Assembly: GCA_009733575.1 (NCBI GenBank)
Contig: ML769584.1
Span: 62,001 to 126,000 of the forward strand
Origin: Gymnopus androsaceus JB14
Lineage: Eukaryota; Basidiomycota; Agaricomycetes; Agaricales; Omphalotaceae
DNA length: 64,000 nt
Reading direction: 5' to 3'
Shown here: positions 54,254 through 64,000 of the stretch, piece by piece
Layout of the letters: each line of letters starts with the position of its first letter
Numbering within the stretch: the stretch's first letter is position 1
Program-made: the position numbers and the translations under genes
The notes under the pieces: generated by a model
Database searches by the model: none
What the model saw: the letters and a program-made list of their open reading frames with translations, nothing else
What the model was told of the DNA's origin: nothing

Positions 54254-56437
54254 CTAGTACTCTTCCCTCAACTTCAACATCTTCTCAACTCTCTGGTCTC
54301 GTATCTCTTGCCCCAAGTGCGAACGCATCCAAATCTCATTCATCTTCGGGACTGCAAGTCGCAGACGCTCCAAAATAGGTAGTTGTTGTGCAGCCTTGGC
54401 GGTGTGTGGAGTCTGGCCCATCATCGCTACTGCATAGACCAGAAAGACTGACGGTCGGTCGTGGTAAGTAAACCATGATTTAACTACTTCGGATTAGGAG
54501 CACTTACTTGTATGATTTTCATCGTCCTCGGCAAAACATTCAGCGGTTTCGATATACGACTTTGCGGACTGAATAAAGTACTCGTAATCGGGCGACTGTG
54601 ACTTCAACTCCCACAACTTTTGCAAGTTCCGGTCACTCATGCCGTTTTGCAGCTTTCCAACCTTGCTGTTTTGGCCTTTGAGTCGATACGCCCAGGATTT
54701 AACTCTACTCGGTAGCAGTTGGTCAATGGTGCACTATCCCTAAGAGGGTGAAAGGTATACCTCAAGGCTTCTGCTCTCGCATAATAATAAGATGAGGCTA
54801 CGAGTGCAGGGTCAGTTTTTCGAGGAGGGATCGTTTGCGTGTCGAGTTCGGCAAGGAATTCGTCGACAATTCGAAGAGTCGCTTCTTGCATGGCGGGGTC
54901 CGACTTGGAATAGCGCTTTGATGGATGCGAAATAGTCAGTAGTGATTCGATAAAGGTAGTGCTCAAGGTGTGACACTACCTTGTGAAGCGATAGCATGTA
55001 TAATTTCTGCACCCTATTCATAAACATCTCTTCAAAAATTTCGCCTTTGGTTTCTACCGGCAGGTCGCTCCACTCCTCTTGTCCCCATTTAAGCAGTTCA
55101 ACCGCTCGAGCCATGTATTCCAACTGTATCGCAGCATTCTGGTATAATTCTTCTTGGTGAAAGCCGTTCATGATCAAAGCCCTGTTCGAGCGGCGCATGA
55201 GCAAAATAACTAATACTTTCCTTTAGGTATACGTACCGAACAGTGACAGAAAGGGCAGGGCGCAATGTCTCCCAAGCCCCTGGTCCTTCATCCTCTAGAC
55301 GTTGATAACTACTTCCTTCTTGATATCGTCGAGGGAAATGAATTCGGACCATGCGCTGTATAATTGAGCCTCGCGGCGAACTTGAGATCAAACGTATGAA
55401 CATAATGTAAACATTGAAAGGGTACAATAAGAAGTACCGTGGTCCAGGAATTTTGCGATGTAGATGTTTCCGTGGATATGGAAGATCCGGTAATCCATGA
55501 GTACAGCGTCCGAGATTAAAGTCAATGCCTAAGGAATTGGATCAGGTGGAACTCAGGTAAGTCGATTAATTCGCTCACTGTAGTTTGGGAGTAATCCTCA
55601 GCCGAGTTCAACAATCGAAAGCCTTCATCAAAGTCGTCGATCGCTTTGACAATCGTGAAAGCCTAAGGAAAAGTAAGGATTTGACTATGCGACAGACAAG
55701 ACGATCTCACCGAGCTAGTATAGTCACCTTTCGCTATACGTTGAGGTAGAATCTCCCTCGCGGATTTAACCCATGGCAGCTCATTGTGATCACAGAGAGT
55801 ATGGGGAGCAACAATCGTTATAAAATGCTCCTGAAGCTTCAAGATCGAAACTTCTTTTATAGCGTTTACGACGGTCTCAAACCCTTCTTGGTATTCAGTT
55901 TTCTGGACCATTTCGGTAGGCGTTAGGTCGGTCTTGGGCAGATTATCAAGCGCCTTCTTCCAAGACTTCATGCAGAGGCTATCTTCGTTCATGCACTGGA
56001 AATAAAATGATGCATGAGATGAGCAGATCACGTTCGAGAAATTGTGCTTCACCGCTAGAGCCTGTGCGAGCCTAGCGTGAGCTTTAGGGTACAAAGGGTC
56101 TAGTTGAGTGGCCTAATTGCTTTATCGATGAGAAACTTTCTTTAATCGATAAATTGGGGTAAGATTGCCTTCGTTGAGTCTGTCGCTGCACCCAGAGTCC
56201 TATAGAGGAAGTAATGTCGATTAGGAAAAAAAGGGCAGATGTCGCGTCTACGAACCTGAGCAGTTTCAATCTACAGGCAGCACGATTGGCGTACAAAATC
56301 GCGTTGTCACCTCCAACACTCAACGCCTCGGTATATTTCGCTTCTGCCTCTGCATACCTTTGCTCTGAATAAAGCGCGTTGCCTTCTTGCTTCAGTTTTT
56401 CTGCCAAAGATTGAGTGCTAGGCTCGCTTTGCGCCAT
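54254..56437 (-). CDS. TPR-domain protein of a basidiomycete-specific family
   Basis: From ATG 56,437 a TPR motif is clear: AEKLKQEGNALYSEQRYAEA, EAKYTEALSVGGDNAILYAN, RAACRLKLL (co-chaperone-like). Further exons contain LYPKAHARLAQALAVKHNFS, DNLPKTDLTPTEM, DYRIFHIHGNIYIAKF, ELLKWGQEEWSDLPVETKGE, IFEEMFMNRVQKLYMLSLHK and a last exon ending QEIRDQRVEKMLKLREEY at 54,254. The introns are short. Mushroom genomes carry many paralogs with this layout. The N-terminal TPR could dock Hsp70/Hsp90 C-termini, but no function is known. An upstream in-frame ATG at 56,464 exists; 56,437 better fits the TPR family start. Confidence 0.75.
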
Positions 56438-56925
56438 GATGTCGAATCGAAAAAAATTGGGCAAACAATCAACGGTGGAGTGGCGGTCAAAAAGAAGTAA
56501 AAATGGGAGTCCGCCCCTTCGGGAATAATGCGCTTCGGATCAGGCTTCTCTTCTTCGTGAGTCGCGACAGATGTCAAACCAGAAGCTGCGATGAGCCAGA
56601 GCTTATAGCAATGTGAAACAGAAACATGCTGAGGAGGACGAGCTGGAGGTGAACCGGTAACCGGTGACCATCCATCCTTGTGAAAATTTATTGAGATTGA
56701 GGACACAAGGACGGGAAAAGAAGAAAAAGCAACTCGATTGCCTAAGCATTACGACAGGCCAAAGCTGCAATTACTGAACGCCGTGCCTGCACGGTCTCAA
56801 GAAATTCTTCTCAACCTCCGGATTTTGCACCTTACGATGTGATGGAGCGCAGTTTCTAGAAATATTTCATCCACGATTTACAATCATGGTCAAGTCATAG
56901 TAGGATATACAGTACACAAGTAGTA
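56438..56925. other. Spacer upstream of the TPR gene and downstream of the monooxygenase
   Basis: No gene supported. Confidence 0.5.
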
Positions 56926-59025
56926 TCACACCTTCACCTCAATACCTTCCATTCCTCCCTTGTCTCTCCATGACTCGATTGTCTCGACAAACGATCCCAT
57001 GCCTAGTGCCCAAACAGAACCCCTCGCAGCTTTCATCTGCTTCTCAACCGGTTTTGGCTTGTTAATCTCCCCTTCCCGATTTATATACGAAGGTGTACAC
57101 CCCACTATTCCAGCAAAATTTCCCGCCCCGCTTAAGATCTGCCTAGTCCAGTCCTCCTCTGCCTCAACTGAAGGCTCAACAGAAAACTTGTCGAAGTTGG
57201 TACTGTTCTTTGCCATTCTCGCACCCTCGGCAATAATATACGCAACGTGTCTCGCCATCTGGTCCAACAGGTGTGTATAGTTTGCTGTCGCAGATGACTG
57301 GTACGGACCAGGGAAGAAAAAGTTTGGAAAATCATGTGAGACGACACCATGCAGCGTGGCAATAGATCCATCCCATTTTTCGTTCATAGCCTTTCCGTTT
57401 CGTCCTTTGACGACGACATTGGCTCTGTCGCCTGGGCTGCCGTTTCCGCTTGCAGGTCCACGATATCCAGTCGAGAGGATCAACAAATCGATGGGGTACT
57501 CTTGCCCATTGACGACGAGACCCCGTTCAGTGATTCGCTCGACCCCCTTGCCATCAGTGTCAACCAACCTCACATTAGGGCGATTAAAAGCGGGGAGGTA
57601 ATCATCATGAAACGTGGGTCGTTTACACCAAGCTCGGGTACCAAGCTTTCAATTTGTCTGCTGTAGTCTTGTCTTTGACCAGCTCATCGACCCGCGCTCG
57701 AACACGGTTCATCCGCTCGACATCAATCGTGTGAAAGTTGGAGACTTCATCTGCAATCTTCTCCAGCTGGGATGATACCTCGGGATGGACCACCAATGAG
57801 AACATGGTACGTCTTCAAATCGGTCCACCCATCCATCACGAGATCCTCGCCAGACGGTGCTCCGCCGATATACGAGTCGAACCTAACCATACGCTCACTC
57901 TGCCATCCTTTTTTAAAGGCCACTTCCTCCTTCCACTTGGTGACATCCGTGGCTCGTTGATCACGCGAATCAACAGCGGATGGTGTCCGCTGGAACACAA
58001 TCAGCTCTTTAGACCATTTCGCCAGGTGAGGAACTGCTTGAACAGCAGTCGCGCCTGTACCAAGTAAAGCAACGCGCTTGTCCTTTAGCTTCTCTAGCGC
58101 AGGATTTTGGGTATTCTTTCCGCCGGGTTCTCCGCCGGTATATCCGTAATCCCAACGAGATGTGTGAAAGTGATGTCCTTGGAATTTATCGAGCCCTGGC
58201 AGCTTTGGGACCTGGGGAAAGTTAAGAACACCAGCGGCGACAAGGATGAATTGGGCATGGATAGCGATGGGGTTCTGTTTCGACTCTTCACTGGGGCCTC
58301 GTGTTTCCACCATTGTCACTGCCCACCTCTTCCCACTCTCGTCCCAATCAGCCGTCTTTATCTCTGTGCGAAACATGGCCTTGTCGGTTAAATCCCACTT
58401 CTCCGCAATGAGATTGGCGTATTCTCTGATTTCAGAACCGTAAGAGTATTTGTGTTTTGGGATGTATCCTGTCTCTTCGAGAAGTGGGAGATAGATATAT
58501 GCTATTACACCATGCTTGGACATCAGCGGTTTGTACTTTGATTCAAAGAAACATGGTTCAACAACTCGCCTTCTGTATCGCACATTAATCCAGGATATCT
58601 GCAGAGTTTTTCGGTTTAACCAGTAAGTAGTACTGAATGCTCCCCGGGTCGAAGAAGCGAGCTTACCGATTCCAGTACCACGTTCCTCCAAATCCACCAG
58701 CAATATCCACAAGTCTGATCTCACTGGCTTTGAACCCAGCTTGGATCAACTCAACCGCAAACAATAACCCTCCCAAACCAGCACCAAGCACCAAGAACTT
58801 GATCGAATCCCCATTCTCAATCGCAGGTTTCTGCTTATTCAAGAAAGCATGGTCAACCCAAGGATCTTTAGCTAAATACGCAAACTCTGGCGACTTGGAC
58901 AAGTCCGCAAACTGAGCAGCCCCGTCGGTGCGCATCCGCTTGTCTCGTTCTGCTGCGTACTTGACTTGAATGTCAGCAGTTCCGGGATGATCTATAGCTG
59001 CACCTGAACCATTGACTGGATCCAT
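56926..59025 (-). CDS. Baeyer-Villiger-type flavin monooxygenase (two apparent frameshifts)
   Basis: A class B FAD/NADPH monooxygenase that would insert one oxygen into ketones or related substrates. The FAD Rossmann motif VLGAGLGGLLFAVEL is near 58,770, GGTWYWNRYPG spans the first intron, and the BVMO fingerprint is FQGHHFHTSRWDY (about 58,170). The NADPH Rossmann motif is LLGTGATAVQAVPHLA (about 58,050), and the C-terminal domain holds LLILSTGYRG and FFFPGPYQSSATANYTHLLD. Start ATG 59,025. A GC-AG intron (about 58,505-58,572) joins CDTE to AYIYLPLLEETGYIPKHKYS. Frames change near 57,775 and 57,640 where one base too few or too many breaks GGPSR...VSSQLEKI and WYPSWCKRPTFHDDYLPAF. The gene is either very recently dead or carries base errors. 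Confidence 0.83.
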
Positions 59026-59062
59026 TTTGGGGTTGAAGTGGGGGGGCGACACCTGCTACTAC

Positions 59063-59545
59063 AGTTTCAGCCATGGGGGAAATGTGTCGGGAGAAAATGA
59101 TAAAAGGAAGACTTTTTATATGTCTGTGGACGCATTATAACATCTGGTCAAGCATATTCATGCCATTAAATTCAAGCAGCACTTGTGTCCCGGGCCCCGG
59201 TGGCTACCACGATGTCACTGCATTGACAAACCTGCTCCCAAAGCTTCAGCCATGGAGGAGATGAGCCGGGAAGAATAAAAAGAAGACATTTTATCACACA
59301 GGCGTTTGCATAAGACCTCGGAATAATGTTCGAATTTTTTTTCGCTTATTTGGGTTTGTTCTCATTTGTTTCAATATAAAAACGTGCCTGCGCGCGCGAG
59401 TTTACCTCTTTAGGGATGGTAAACATCTCGAACAAACATCCCAGGTCTGATGCAAACGCATGTCTGTGGGTCGCGTTGTAGCATTAAATTCAAGCTGCAC
59501 CTGTGTCCCGGACACCGGCAACCACGATGTACAAGCATTGACACT
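59063..59545. repeat. Duplicated segments upstream of the monooxygenase
   Basis: TTCAGCCATGG(G/A)GGA(A/G)ATG occurs at about 59,066 and 59,246. ATTAAATTCAAGC(A/T)GCAC followed by TGTGTCCCGG occurs at about 59,164 and 59,484. These are diverged tandem copies of promoter-proximal DNA; no gene. Confidence 0.65.
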
Positions 59546-59639
59546 TGTACATGTTTTCATTTATGTAACCGGGAGGTTCATACGTGGATGTGGAGGTGTA
59601 GGAAGTGACGGAGAATGGAAAGTGTAGGCAAAGCCAGGA

Positions 59640-59890
59640 GCAGAAAAAATGTCCTCAACGATAAATCGCCATAATTTGTTCATGGGACACAATTTCACCA
59701 TCTTCAAGTATTTGCGATATTTTTCAACCTCAAAGATGTCGAACGAAGCTAATATGTGCTTCATTCAGCTGCAAGAACGCCGAACAAGTCTTGACTGATT
59801 CCGTGCCTCCGTCCGAGATTGTCATGTCGTCCACGCGCTTTTTTTTAATGTCTTTGCAACGGACTCGGATGTCATCGATTGAGAGAAATA
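59640..59890. repeat. Dispersed repeat with two halves found elsewhere
   Basis: The left half (GATAAATCGCCATA, TTTGTTCATGGGACACAATT) matches 50,078-50,135. The right half (CGAAGCTAATATG, AACGCCG, GGACTCGGA) matches 63,912-64,000. It is probably a non-coding mobile element. Confidence 0.65.
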
Positions 59891-60443
59891 CTTTGTATAG
59901 TACTTGATGCCAATAATTTGTCGCCAGCCATGTTTTTCCCCTGGTCATTCACAAAAAATAAATCATACCGTACCAGATCCACCATACCGGATCCTTGATC
60001 CAAGATTCGACACTCCGGACAACGGGGACCAAATCAAGAAAAGTGGCGAATGAATATGCGCATATGATCGAAGCCGCATACCAGGGGCTTGAGTCGAGAA
60101 TAGAGAGGCTTTCGAGGCTTTCTTGGTTCTGGATTTCTCCAATAATATGCACTTGCGCTTTCCCTTGGGCGTATAACTGATGAGCCGCGATTTCTGGCCA
60201 CTACTCTCGCGTTACCTGGATATTCCGCCTAGCAGGCATTCATTCGGGCTCACCACGAAAAGCTTCACTTGGAGTCCGAGTCAGTGTGGATGAACATTGT
60301 TCGAAAATGCGTTCAACTACTACTCACACAGTAATTTCCGATTTCGCTTCATTATCAGGGCCTAACTTCCTCGGTTGGTAATAGGTTTCAGTACATGGGC
60401 CATCTCTTTCACCTCTTCTCCGAGACACAGTGGTGAGTGATGA

Positions 60444-60641
60444 TTGCGGGGGAGATCCACCAAAGATCCACGCGGGTCCGATCTCAGGATGGTCTGTCAC
60501 TCACCTGAAAGTTGGAAGGATTTGTGGGAGGAGATATTTGGAGTGGGATGTGTCGAGGTCAAGGCAGAATTTACGCTGGCGATTGATGTTGACAACCATT
60601 TTGAGATGTTCTCTGATAAGGAGTCGCTTCCTGGTCAGTAA
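60444..60641 (+). CDS. Possible 3' exon of an unidentified gene
   Basis: An open stretch with coding-like content (SPESWKDLWEEIFGVGCVEV, KAEFTLAIDVDNHFEMFSDK) ending in TAA at 60,641. Upstream YMGHLFHLFSETQW (about 60,392) precedes a GTGAGT donor. The product is unknown. Confidence 0.3.
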   Translation: MRGRSTKDPRGSDLRMVCHSPESWKDLWEEIFGVGCVEVKAEFTLAIDVDNHFEMFSDKESLPGQ

Positions 60642-60751
60642 CGAGGTTGTAGCTATAGTAAGGAGTAGGGGACATGAACGATACAGTCGTGACGGTCAAA
60701 GCTGAGAATACGAAGAAATGCCGGCAGGCACATGTGACTTTCTTTGCAACC

Positions 60752-61219
60752 ATGACGAGCTCCGTCAAATCTCTAGACTCGGAGCCCGGATTTGCTCCAA
60801 CGTTAGAGTATCTTCCTCTCATAGCATCCTACGCTTTTCAAACAGCCCGCTCTTGTTTTCAGTTTATCTCATGGCCAATACGGAGCGCTCTTTCCTACTC
60901 TGGTCTCGTCCTTTTCTGGCCATTTGCCTTCATTTCATCAGCCTTCCTCTACATCTTGGCTCCTTTCATCGTGTTTTTAGAGGTCTTATTCGACATCTTC
61001 CTCTTAACGCCGTATAATCTCGTGGTTTATCTGGTCGACGCAGTTTACCCACTGTATGTTTTCTGCGGTGTTGCGTGCATTACTGGAGTTGTTATCGGCG
61101 TAGTGGCTAGATGGATAGTTCTAGGGATCATTGAGATCGTCCAGATTGATGTGGTCGAGGAACAACCAAAGAGGCTAGTCGCGCCGTTGAAAGAAGAGGT
61201 GAAATGGGAGGAAGATTGA
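60752..61219 (+). CDS. Small multi-pass membrane protein, conserved in fungi, unknown role
   Basis: About 155 residues from ATG 60,752 (an upstream in-frame ATG at 60,674 would add 26 residues). A short N-terminus is followed by hydrophobic segments (SYSGLVLFWPFAFISSAFLY; ILAPFIVFLEVLFDIFLL; YPLYVFCGVACITGVVIGVV) and a charged tail (PLKEEVKWEED). The PYNLVVYLVDAVYPLYVF stretch resembles conserved small membrane proteins of ascomycetes and basidiomycetes that I cannot name. No introns are needed. Confidence 0.65.
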   Translation: MTSSVKSLDSEPGFAPTLEYLPLIASYAFQTARSCFQFISWPIRSALSYSGLVLFWPFAFISSAFLYILAPFIVFLEVLFDIFLLTPYNLVVYLVDAVYPLYVFCGVACITGVVIGVVARWIVLGIIEIVQIDVVEEQPKRLVAPLKEEVKWEED

Positions 61220-61699
61220 GCTGAAACTGCTTTATCGTATGTCCTACTTTTGTTCTTGCGCTTTCGTGAGCTTGAACTGTGACGATAATTCAGGTTGCGC
61301 CAATTTTACCAAATGAAATGTGTGGCGAATTGAAGGTGCTATTCCATCATGTAACTCCACTCAAACGTTTGCTCGAACTTTGAACATCTACGCAAAGTTC
61401 TTTCTGTTGTGTACCCGTCCGAAACGATGCTGGAAAGTTCAATCGGAGCCCGACTGGGCACAGAACGAGGTGTAGGAGTTATCGTTCATTCTTGATGTAT
61501 CGATTTTCAAAATGACGAAGCTGCGGCTGTTTTAAAGCGGCATCTAACGACGAGTCCTCTCCGCCTGACTGACAACGCCTCCGAAATCACGGGGGCTGAT
61601 GAGAACGAGAACGAGCAACGCGCTTCAGGTGACGATTTAGTGGTTCTCCCGGCCATCAGATGCTTAAGGTCGGACTCCGAGTCTCGCAGACCAAATGGC

Positions 61700-61710
61700 T
61701 ATATAAAAAG
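61700..61710 (+). promoter_or_regulatory. TATA box of the quercetinase gene
   Basis: TATATAAAAAG, 34 bp upstream of the ATG at 61,744. This implies a very short 5' leader or a start site just upstream of the ATG. Confidence 0.6.
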
Positions 61711-61743
61711 CAGATTCGTCACAACGCGCAACATTTTCTGGAG

Positions 61744-62902
61744 ATGCAACTACTAGCATCACTCGCATTCGCTGCAATCGGCTTTTCCTCAGCCGCAGCT
61801 AGCTCTCTCTGGGTCACCGAGGCTCCTGCATACGTTCGCCCATATCTCATTGAACGTTTTGCACCCGCTCAGGCTGTTGCTGTAGGTCCTCAGATCTACC
61901 GCTTCCCTGTGACTGGTCCCTCATCTGGAGGAGCTTTCTCCCTCATTAGTACCGCAGCACCCTCTTCAGGCGACCTCGGCGTCCTTCCTCATCTGCATCA
62001 AACTCATTACGAGAATTTCTTTTGCCTAAAGGGCGGGTTCCAGGTGTGGGCAGACAAAGATGATGTGGGCGTGAACGAAGCTCGCAAGCTAACAGTTGGA
62101 GACTTTGGAGCTGTTCCTAGTAATACCACGCATACGTTCCAGCTGACGGAGCCAAATTCGGAAATGACTGGTGTCATTCAGCCTGGTGGATTCGAGTACG
62201 TCTCGTTGCTCATTCCTACTGCTGACGCTCGAATGATGATTATTGCGTAGGGACCTGTTCTTTGCGATTGCCACGTCAAACTATACTGCTCCGACAATGT
62301 CTCCGTTCAATTACACTGCGTGGAATGCATCTACAGGTGCAGGTGGTGATGCCTCCGAAATCTCTGCTCTTGAAGCTTTCGATGTTTATGCCCAACTCGA
62401 CTTTATACCCCGACGTGATTTCGTCAACGGAACTGCACCGTCAACCTCGGTGTGGCATGATGGACCTAACGAACTCGCCAACGATTCCTCTACACCGTAC
62501 TTTGTTGCTGCTGACTATGGTCCAAAGTACCTCTATAAAGGTAGCGCGTACGAGATTGTACAACCCCTTATCACTCCCCTCCAAGGCAACGGTAGCTTTA
62601 CCATGGGTACCCTCACTCTCTCGCGTCCACTCAACGGCAGCATTCCCGCCTCAATTACTCTGGCGAACCATACAGCGTTCCAGGTGATCGAGGGTGGATT
62701 AACGATGGAGATGTCAGGAGAGACTAATACGCTGTTTACGGGCGACGTGGCGTTTATTCCTGGAGGAACTGCATTCGCATATTGGTCTCTGGGTGTGTTT
62801 GCCAAGGTGCTCTATATAGGCGCGGGGAGCGAGACGTTGGACCAATTATTGTTGAAGAATGCGACGAGTTGGGAATTCGCGGTGTTTCCGACTAATTATT
62901 AG
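61744..62902 (+). CDS. Secreted quercetin 2,3-dioxygenase (bicupin)
   Basis: Opens the flavonol ring of quercetin, releasing carbon monoxide and a depside; extracellular in fungi. The signal peptide MQLLASLAFAAIGFSSAAA is followed by cupin 1 with the metal ligands in HLHQTHYENF (two His and one Glu) and the fourth His in NTTHTFQ. One phase-2 intron (about 62,199-62,253; GTACGT...GCGTAG) joins GGFE to DLFFAIATSNY. Cupin 2 (62,520-62,800) has VIEGGLTMEM and GDVAFIPGGTAFAYWS. Several Asn sequons fit secretion. The length, about 370 residues, and the layout match Aspergillus quercetinase. The first ATG of the frame (61,660) lies before the TATA box, so 61,744 is chosen. Confidence 0.92.
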
Positions 62903-63141
62903 ATGCAAGTTGCAGTATTATTCAGAGAACATTGTAGGCGAAATATGCCATTGTTGCCAGCTCCTTCAAAGATCTGGTTTTGCAGTTGGTTTGCTCTGGT
63001 TTGGACTGATCGCTTTTCGTTCATGTTCGTCTGACGCACGCGGTGCGGAACCTTTATTGACCTCAGAAGAAAGGATTCTCGAGACATTTGGAATACTGAC
63101 TCAAACTCGAACCACCACCACCACCACTAGTACTAACTACC

Positions 63142-63873
63142 ATGGGCGGTACACTCTGGCTCGGAAACGCGCACGCAGATGGTAACGAAGATTCGATTCT
63201 TGCGAAGATTTTTTTTCGTATCGCTATTCGAGCTTTCATACCATGAAAGGTCATATCCTCCGCGCCTCCATCCAATATCTCAAATCCGTCAAGGAAAACG
63301 CCACCTAAGGAGCCCAAAAAGACTGTACGCCAACTCCTTCTCGATGCAGACATCAAAGTAGTCACGGACTGCTCTTCCGACGACGATGCTCTCAGCAAAG
63401 GAACCGCTGCTATCAACGACGCGACAGCCGTTCTCCAGGGATGGGTGCGCAATCCTAGTGGCGGTGTCAGTGGGAGAGACGCGATGCTTCAGATGCTAAT
63501 GAATAGAAATGCCGGAGGCGGAGGGTTTGGATTTGGCGGAGGGTTCGACGCACTGAGAATGCCATTGAACATCGACAACGAGCTCAACTCCACTTATCAC
63601 ATCACCAAGCTCGATGAGCTCTTTCAGTGTCCTATCGCTCTTGAGAAAGTTGGCATGCGCGGAATGTATCACTTGATGAAGCTCGCGGATAATAACGTCC
63701 TCATCTATCCCGAGGAGGCTCAGATGATGGCTAGTGCGTTGGAGAGGGCGATCTGTCATGCTGAGGGCGATGGGGGTGATGAGGATGATTATAATGAAGA
63801 TTCTGCGCTGAAAGGAGATGAGCAACGAGTTCAAGGATTTGCTAGTCAAGTGTATCGGGGATCGTGTGATTAA
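63142..63873 (+). CDS. Hypothetical protein with Gly-rich and acidic regions
   Basis: Not recognised. A short first exon (MGGTLWLGNAHAD, with a GTAACG donor at 63,181) probably joins an exon near 63,250 that reads PPKEPKKTVRQLLLDADIKV and SSDDDALSKGTAAINDATAV, then GGGGFGFGGGFD and a conserved-looking domain (LNSTYHITKLDELFQCPIAL, MYHLMKLADNNVLIYPEEAQ). It ends with an acidic tail at 63,873. The exon 1 assignment is inferred from splice signals; the main exon is convincing. Confidence 0.5.
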
Positions 63874-63907
63874 GGGATAGGCAAGTATTCAATCCAACTT
63901 CAGAGAT

Positions 63908-64000
63908 GCTGCACGAAGCTAATATGAGCTTTGTTCATTGCAACAACGCCGTGCCTTCATTCGAAATGTCTTGCATTGAACGGGACTCGGACTCTGTCGT
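63908..64000. repeat. Dispersed repeat, right-half copy
   Basis: CACGAAGCTAATATGAGCTT and the following bases match the right half of 59,745-59,880. It runs off the window. Confidence 0.6.

Noticed and set aside
53960..54382. 140-codon plus-strand open frame
   Set aside because: Antisense to the last exon of the TPR gene, which ends cleanly at 54,254.

Overview
The window is nuclear DNA of a filamentous fungus, most likely a mushroom-forming basidiomycete (Agaricomycetes). Pointers are genes split by 45-70 nt introns, a NACHT-WD40 NLR with an array of near-identical WD40 repeats, the transposon set (Ty3 chromovirus with chromodomain, hAT, Tc1/mariner-like and pogo-like elements, a DUF6570 Helitron fragment), basidiomycete TPR and MYND gene families, and CpG-decay scars in the repeats. 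No bacterial, rRNA or CRISPR feature is seen. The species cannot be named from the sequence.

Layout. 1-12,600 is accessory DNA. It holds a broken sugar-transporter and F-box-like pair, split by an 8.3 kb hAT element that itself carries a 34-bp satellite interrupted by a decayed chromovirus, then a graveyard of small inverted-repeat elements. 12,700-17,590 is a large NLR gene on the minus strand with 16 nearly identical 43-residue WD40 repeats. 17,600-24,130 holds a DUF6570 (Helitron-type) fragment cut by a MITE and a 3.3 kb Tc1/mariner-like element. 24,500-37,470 is built from segmental duplications. A block of F-box-like gene plus PP1 phosphatase occurs twice (25,734-28,784 and 34,417-37,466), with two further partial F-box-like copies at 1-1,458 and 32,256-33,896 and old pogo and chromodomain fragments between. 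One copy ends at a 25-N assembly gap.

From about 37,800 to the right end the region looks like core genome. It has a ZIP zinc transporter, an intron-bearing tRNA-Leu, a large alpha-arrestin with PPxY motifs, a GH11 xylanase, a MYND-finger protein, a putative secreted glycoprotein, a TPR protein, a Baeyer-Villiger-type monooxygenase, a small membrane protein, a quercetin dioxygenase and a hypothetical gene. The xylanase and quercetinase fit a plant-debris lifestyle.

How parts relate. Paralogous blocks supply natural 'empty sites', so several transposon insertions can be defined to the base from the window alone. They include the hAT (8-bp target duplication) and a 0.77 kb element with 9-bp duplications whose relative lies at 11,337. 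Three otherwise healthy genes (ZIP, arrestin, monooxygenase) each need single-base corrections to read through. This warns that some frameshifts may be assembly errors rather than biology.
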